34,883 nucleotides of DNA from DASVXQ01 sp046727955. Lineage in GTDB: Bacteria; Actinomycetota; CALGFH01. Position numbers and translations under genes: made by a program. Shown piece after piece: positions 31,049 to 34,883 of the stretch. The first letter of the stretch is position 1, and every line of letters begins with the position of its first letter. The notes below the pieces were generated by a model. It saw nothing but the letters and a program-made list of their open reading frames with translations, did not search any database and was not told where the DNA came from. The stretch spans positions 1-34,883 of the forward strand of contig JBKPDO010000382.1 in the NCBI GenBank assembly GCA_046727955.1, in the 5' to 3' direction.

Positions 31049-31896
31049 CACGGACCTCCTTGGTCGGGCTGCTCGTCTGGCTCCATGGACTGACCCTGCC
31101 TGTACATCCGCTCTAGCTTGAGGCCGGCCGACTGACCCCCGTCGATGGGCAGGGTCACCCCGGTCACGTACGAGGCCCCATCAGAGCACAGCCACACGAC
31201 AGTCGCGGCGACCTCCTCCACCTGGCCGATGCGCCGCATCGGGGTGGCCAGGGCGGCCAGGCGCTGCGCCTCGGCGCCCGCCCGCCGCAGATGGTGGGTG
31301 AGGATCGTGCCGGGAGCCACCACGTTCACGCGGATGCCCTGGTCGGCGTAGTCAAGCGCCGCGACCTTGGTCAGCGCGACGATCCCGGCCTTGCCGGCCG
31401 CATAGGCGGCCAGGTTGGCCACCCCCTGGATCCCGGCTAGGGAGGCCATGTTGACGATTGCGCCGCCGCCCGTGCGTAGCATCGCCTGGACCTGATACTT
31501 CATGCCCAGGAAGGTGCCGCGGATGTTGGTGTGGATGGCGCGGTCGAACCCCTCGGGCTCCAAGTCGGCGAGCGGGGCCGGAAGCGGACCGTCGGTGGCG
31601 TTGTTGAAGGCGGCGTCCAGGCGGCCGAAGGTAGCCTCCGCCTGCTGGACGAGGTGCTGGGCAGAGGCCGGGTCGCCAACGTCGGTGGGCACTGCCAGCG
31701 CCTGGCCGCCCTTGCCGCGGATCTCCTCGGCGACCTCCTCGAGCGCCTCCTTGCTGCGGGCGCCGAGCACGACGGCGGCGCCCGCCTGCGCAAAGGCGTG
31801 GGCGGTGGCCGCCCCGATGCCGCGACTCGCGCCGGCGATGAGGGCGACCCTGCCGGCAAGGGACGGCTGGAGTGGGGTGATTCCTGCGGTGGTCAT
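31048..31896 (-). CDS. Short-chain dehydrogenase/reductase (SDR, classical type)
   Basis: The product is 282 aa. The ATG has AAAGGAGG 5 bases upstream. It has a classical SDR order: cofactor loop AGASRGIGAA (residues 21-30), acidic/amide motif FNNATDG where NNAG is usual, Ser in NMASLAG, the YAAGK catalytic pair, and VAPGTILT. The tail VTGVTLPIDGGQSAGLK is typical of the FabG-like group, with about 30 extra C-terminal residues. It is an NAD(P)-dependent oxidoreductase with unknown substrate. It heads a two-gene unit with the cupin and is preceded by a TetR-type operator. Confidence 0.9.
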   Translation of the reverse strand: MTTAGITPLQPSLAGRVALIAGASRGIGAATAHAFAQAGAAVVLGARSKEALEEVAEEIRGKGGQALAVPTDVGDPASAQHLVQQAEATFGRLDAAFNNATDGPLPAPLADLEPEGFDRAIHTNIRGTFLGMKYQVQAMLRTGGGAIVNMASLAGIQGVANLAAYAAGKAGIVALTKVAALDYADQGIRVNVVAPGTILTHHLRRAGAEAQRLAALATPMRRIGQVEEVAATVVWLCSDGASYVTGVTLPIDGGQSAGLKLERMYRQGQSMEPDEQPDQGGP

Positions 31897-31931
31897 CGCC
31901 CCTCCTTTCAGCGGGAGTGGATGCGGGTGCT

Positions 31932-31960
31932 CCTATACGGAGGAATTTCCTCCGTTTCAT
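31932..31960 (-). promoter_or_regulatory. Promoter ATGAAA-N17-TATAGG with embedded TetR-type operator ACGGAGGAATTTCCTCCGT
   Basis: On the minus strand, ATGAAA (31960-31955) and TATAGG (31937-31932) are 17 bases apart. The spacer is almost exactly filled by a 19-bp inverted repeat at 31937-31955 (9-base perfect arms, one central base). That is the size and position typical of TetR-family repression. It lies 41 bases upstream of the SDR start. No TetR gene is encoded in the window. Confidence 0.65.
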
Positions 31961-31978
31961 CTCAGGATAGCACTCGCC

Positions 31979-32950
31979 TCAGACCTGCTCGTCGGCAACG
32001 CCGTCGGCAACGCGGAGGACGATCTTGCCCGGCCCGTGGACGCCCAGACTGCGCTCGAATGCCCGGCGGGCATCGGTTAGCGGGAAGACCTCGTCGATGA
32101 CCGGCCGCAGCGAGCCGCGGTCGGCCAGCCCGGCCAGCATCACCAGCTGCTCCCGGTTGGGCTCCACGATGAAGAAGCGCGCGGTGATCCCCGCCGCCGC
32201 CGCGCGTTCCTCCGGGGGCTTGGTGGCGACCGACACCAGCCGTCCGCCTCGGCGCACCGCCGCTGGCGACCGCTCCAGCCGATCCCCGCCCACTGTGTCG
32301 AAGACGAGGTCGACCGGCTCGACGACCTCCTCGAACGGCGTCTTGGTGTCATCGATCACCTCGTCGGCGCCGAGCGCACGGGCGGCATCGAGGTTGGCGC
32401 TCGACGCCGTGGCGATCACCCGGGCGCCGCGCCAGCGCGCGAGCTGGACCGCGAAGCCGCCGACCCCGCCGGCCGCTCCGTGGATCAGCACCCGCTGCCC
32501 TTCCGCCAGCTCGCCGTGGTCGAACAGCCCCTGCCAGGCACTGAGCCCGGCCAGCGGGATGGCGGCGCTCTCGGGGTGGCCGAGCGTCCGCGGCTTGGGC
32601 GCCAGGAAGCTCGCTGAGGTGACCGTGTAGTCGGCGGCCGCGCCGTCGCGGTCGAAGTCGCCCAGTGCGTACACCGCCTCGCCGACGGCGCGGTCGCCGA
32701 CGTCGGGGGCGACCGCCACTACCACGCCGGAGAACTCGTACGAGGGTGTCGCGGGGAGGCGGTCCACCGGCCAGTCGAGCTCGTCTCGCGTAATCGCCGC
32801 CGCGTGCACCCGGACGAGCGCCTCTCCCGGTCCCGGCCGCGGGGTCGGGAGCCGCTCGTAGACGAGCCCGGCGGGCCCGCCAGGCTGGTGCAGCCGGATC
32901 GCCGACATCGCCGCGGCGATCCTCGGCGGCGGGATGTCGCTCTCGAACAT
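31979..32950 (-). CDS. NADP-dependent zinc-independent alcohol dehydrogenase/quinone oxidoreductase (MDR family)
   Basis: The product is 323 aa. The ATG at 32950 has AAGGAG 9 bases upstream; an internal ATG at 32908 (MSAIRLHQPGG) is nearer the usual family start. The GroES-like N-terminal domain has PRPGPGEALVRVHAAAITRDELDW and EFSGVVVAV but none of the cysteines that bind structural or catalytic zinc. The nucleotide-binding motif is HGAAGGVGGFAVQLAR (about residues 157-172). The C-terminal HGPGKIVLRV is typical of the QOR-like subgroup. It reduces quinones or enones with NADPH. It is on the same strand as the SDR-cupin pair but upstream of their operator. Confidence 0.9.
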   Translation of the reverse strand: MFESDIPPPRIAAAMSAIRLHQPGGPAGLVYERLPTPRPGPGEALVRVHAAAITRDELDWPVDRLPATPSYEFSGVVVAVAPDVGDRAVGEAVYALGDFDRDGAAADYTVTSASFLAPKPRTLGHPESAAIPLAGLSAWQGLFDHGELAEGQRVLIHGAAGGVGGFAVQLARWRGARVIATASSANLDAARALGADEVIDDTKTPFEEVVEPVDLVFDTVGGDRLERSPAAVRRGGRLVSVATKPPEERAAAAGITARFFIVEPNREQLVMLAGLADRGSLRPVIDEVFPLTDARRAFERSLGVHGPGKIVLRVADGVADEQV

Positions 32951-33213
32951 CGCACAGCGCTCCTTATTTCGGTCAGGCGTGCGCGGACGAGCCTATGAAC
33001 GAAGGACGACCAATGCCAGGGCCAATGTCGCGGAATTTCACAACCCGATGGCCGTTGACACCTGGTCCTCTCGTGCCATGCGTCTGTAGTCCTCCTGTCA
33101 TGAACGCTGGCGTTCTCGCTAAGATATAGGTGATACGTCCTGATCGTCCTACCTCGCATCCAGCTGGGTTTGCTGAAAGACCGGTTCGACCGTGGAAACA
33201 GGAGTGTGTGCCG
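32951..33213. other. Divergent intergenic region with inverted repeat GAACGC-TG-GCGTTC
   Basis: This separates the MDR gene (-) from the NB-ARC gene (+). GAACGC (33102-33107) and GCGTTC (33110-33115) form a compact inverted repeat 5 bases before a TAAGAT (33120-33125) that could be a -10 for the NB-ARC gene. A TTGACA at 33055-33060 has no matching -10. Promoter calls here are weak. Confidence 0.3.
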
Positions 33214-34860
33214 GTGCCGTCGATTCGCAGATATCGGACACCCTGTTCCATCAAGCGAGACCGGCGATGGGTTCAGCAAGTCCGCCGTTTTGAGCCAGCC
33301 CTGATGGGTCTTGCTGCAGGCCTTGGGGCGTTCGCTGCTGTTGCCGCCGGCCTGTTCAAGGTCTCGCAGTCGGCTCAGCTGGGATGGGCAGCGCTTGCGT
33401 CGGTCGCCACCGCAGCTCTCACCTTTCAGCAGGCCAGAAAGCAACAGGCGGGCAGGGAGGCCCGCCGCCATCGGTCTGTCTCTATAGACAGTGACGAGGG
33501 GGTTTCTGGGCATCTTGCGGCGGGGTCACTGTTGGGAGCTGAAGTGCATCAGCTTCCACCGGACATTCGGGACTTTACAGATCGGGAGGAGCTTCTCGCA
33601 CGGCTACGGGAACTACTGACGGAGACCAGGCAGCGCCGCGGGGCAGCAGCCGTCGCTGTTGTAGTGATCACCGGCAAGCCTGGGGTGGGTAAAACTGCCT
33701 TGGCGATCAGGGCAGCCCACCAAGTCGCCAACAGTTTCGTAGATGGTCAGCTGTTTGCCAGCCTTCGCGTCGGCGAGTTGACAGTAGACCCATCAGAGGT
33801 GCTGGCACGCTTCCTTCGAGCACTTGGCGTTCGCAGCCGATCGATCCCCGCCAGCCTCGAGGAGCGGTCCGCGCTATGCCGCTCGCTGCTTGCCGGACGG
33901 CACGTCCTGGTCGTGCTGGACGACGCGGCCTCAACCGCGCAAGTCCGGCCTCTGCTACCTGGGAGCAGCACTTGTGCTGTCGTCCTTACGGCATCTACAT
34001 TTTTTATAGAAGGGGCTATCGCGGTGGGGGTCGATGTGCTAGAACCTCCCCTGTCCCTCAGCCTGCTCGCCAGTATCGCTGGCTCTGATCGGATCTTGGC
34101 TGAACCGGAGGCGGCCGCTCGAATCGCGGACCTGTGTGGCCATCTGCCGATTGCTTTGAGGATCGCGGGTGGCCGACTCGCTGCGAGAAGTGAGTGGTCA
34201 CTCTCATGGCTAGCCGAGCGCCTTGCTGACGAGCGTCGACGGCTGAGCGAACTACGAATCGGCGACCTAGAGGTTCGGGCCATGTTGTCACTGGAGTATC
34301 ACAATCGCGGCAGTGAAGAACAGCGGATCTTCCGGCTGTTGGGGCTTCTCGAGATGTCTGATTTTGCGTCCTGGGTGCCAGCTGCGCTCGCCGACCTCGA
34401 CCTTCACGCCGCGGAGGACCTAGTCGAACGGCTGGTGGACGCCCACCTGCTTGAGATCGCAAGACAGGATCCAACTGGGCAGACGCGCTACCGATTCCAC
34501 GACTTGCTTCGCGTGTTCGCAAGAGAGCGTCTACGCGTAGAGGAGACGGCCACGGCGCAATACGAGGCGCTTGAGCGAGCGCTGCGCACCTACGCTCTAC
34601 TTGCGCAGCAGGCCAGTGATCTGTCAGAGCCCGGTGGACTGCGCTACCTACGCGACGACGCCGCCGCCCGGCAACGCGTAGACGAACTCCAACAAGCCGC
34701 TCCGATGATCCTTCACGATCCATTGCGCTGGTTCGCAGCCGAGCGGTGGCGTCCCGCTTCTGGTGGAAAAGCGGGCGGACGCGGGCTCCCACTGACGGCA
34801 TCTTATGCGGCAGGGGTGACAGTCTGGTCGACCACCCCCTCCTCGAGTCGTGACCGGTGA
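33214..34860 (+). CDS. Membrane-anchored NB-ARC (STAND) ATPase, C-terminus probably truncated
   Basis: The product is about 548 aa from a GTG at 33214 (AGGAG 9 bases upstream). In-frame GTGs at 33208 and 33130 would extend it. Two hydrophobic segments (about residues 29-48 and 56-72) precede the ATPase. The NB-ARC core has P-loop GKPGVGKTALA (about 154-164), Walker B VLVVLDDAAS (Asp236, Asp237), GHLPIALRIAGGRL (the GLPLAL motif), and an MHD-like motif FHDLLRVFARE (His429). The sensor loop reads VVLTAST, lacking the usual arginine (LTSR). After LRWFAAER (near 34744) the expected repeat region is replaced by about 38 low-complexity residues. GC content and codon use are clearly lower than the rest of the window. 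STAND proteins serve as signalling or anti-phage switches; no effector domain is visible. Confidence 0.8.
   Translation: MPSIRRYRTPCSIKRDRRWVQQVRRFEPALMGLAAGLGAFAAVAAGLFKVSQSAQLGWAALASVATAALTFQQARKQQAGREARRHRSVSIDSDEGVSGHLAAGSLLGAEVHQLPPDIRDFTDREELLARLRELLTETRQRRGAAAVAVVVITGKPGVGKTALAIRAAHQVANSFVDGQLFASLRVGELTVDPSEVLARFLRALGVRSRSIPASLEERSALCRSLLAGRHVLVVLDDAASTAQVRPLLPGSSTCAVVLTASTFFIEGAIAVGVDVLEPPLSLSLLASIAGSDRILAEPEAAARIADLCGHLPIALRIAGGRLAARSEWSLSWLAERLADERRRLSELRIGDLEVRAMLSLEYHNRGSEEQRIFRLLGLLEMSDFASWVPAALADLDLHAAEDLVERLVDAHLLEIARQDPTGQTRYRFHDLLRVFARERLRVEETATAQYEALERALRTYALLAQQASDLSEPGGLRYLRDDAAARQRVDELQQAAPMILHDPLRWFAAERWRPASGGKAGGRGLPLTASYAAGVTVWSTTPSSSRDR
34753..34775 (+). other. Hairpin CCCGCTT/AAGCGGG at the point where the NB-ARC protein loses family resemblance
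   Basis: Seven-base arms (34753-34759 and 34769-34775) enclose a 9-base loop. It begins 9 bases after the last recognisable NB-ARC codon and may mark a junction or a recombination remnant. Confidence 0.3.
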
Positions 34861-34883
34861 TGGAGCTGGCGGCGCAGTTCCTG
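34860..34883 (+). CDS. Possible start of a further gene (partial)
   Basis: An ATG at 34860 shares a base with the preceding TGA (TGATG) and reads MELAAQFL to the window end. The coupling-type overlap is suggestive, but eight codons without a clear ribosome site cannot establish a gene. Confidence 0.2.

Noticed and set aside
33055..33060. TTGACA as the -35 of a promoter for the NB-ARC gene
   Set aside because: No acceptable -10 box lies 16-19 bases downstream.
33130..33213. Upstream GTG start at 33130 for the NB-ARC protein
   Set aside because: It overlaps the possible -10 region and lacks a ribosome site. The GTG at 33214 has AGGAG at 9 bases.
34741..34860. Simple single-base frameshift restoring the NB-ARC C-terminus
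   Set aside because: Neither of the other two plus frames continues with the helical repeat sequence expected after the WFAAER segment, so a junction or truncation fits better than a frameshift.

Overview
The window is very GC-rich DNA whose gene content points to an actinobacterium. The clues are starts split between GTG and ATG, a Rip-like NlpC/P60 cell-wall hydrolase, SpoIIE-type phosphatase and RsbW-type partner-switching signalling, and an NB-ARC STAND ATPase. A species cannot be named from the sequence. No rRNA, tRNA, CRISPR array, phage gene or intact transposase was seen.

Layout. (1) 1-1677: the end of an ABC-transporter operon, comprising a probable ATPase tail, an ABC-2 permease with a large extracytoplasmic domain, and a second permease cut off after about 23 codons by a rearrangement junction. 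(2) 1681-3072 (-): a DAO-family FAD oxidoreductase. (3) 3597-10579: a tightly coupled four-gene signalling operon. It encodes a soluble poly-HAMP hybrid histidine kinase resembling fungal group III (Nik1/Os-1) kinases, a REC-histidine kinase, a REC fused to an RsbW-like ATPase, and a GAF-SpoIIE phosphatase. A 120-bp inverted-repeat element sits directly upstream. (4) 10953-11969: a secreted NlpC/P60 endopeptidase with a good promoter and a structured leader. (5) 12080-21277: an eight-gene purine/ureide catabolic operon with overlapping or nearly overlapping starts and stops. Its order is allantoinase, allantoicase fused to OHCU decarboxylase, HIU hydrolase, uricase, xanthine dehydrogenase FAD and FeS subunits, 8-oxoguanine deaminase-like amidohydrolase, xanthine dehydrogenase Mo subunit. 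Together these can take hypoxanthine, xanthine and possibly oxidised guanine through urate to allantoate and ureidoglycolate plus urea.

(6) 21678-22724 (-) and 22910-24490 (+): an atypical adenosine-deaminase-like gene diverges from a CrtI-like FAD oxidoreductase. The gap between them carries a consensus-like promoter and a perfect LacI-family-type operator palindrome. (7) 24511-28035: a looser region with a flavin amine oxidase (-), a small secreted protein of unknown function, and two homologous decayed coding fragments on either side of that protein. (8) 28036-30482: a cyclase (kynurenine-formamidase-like) and TPP-enzyme pair. (9) 30551-32950 (-): an SDR and cupin pair behind a TetR-type operator, with an MDR oxidoreductase upstream. 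(10) 33214-34860: a less GC-rich gene for a membrane-anchored NB-ARC ATPase whose C-terminus appears truncated.

The strongest candidates for something new are: the poly-HAMP/REC-RsbW/SpoIIE signalling module with its inverted-repeat upstream element; the allantoicase-OHCU decarboxylase fusion; the in-frame minisatellite in the deaminase; two short TA-flanked inverted-repeat elements, one of which appears to have inserted exactly at a stop codon; and the three inverted-repeat operators whose cognate regulators are not encoded nearby.
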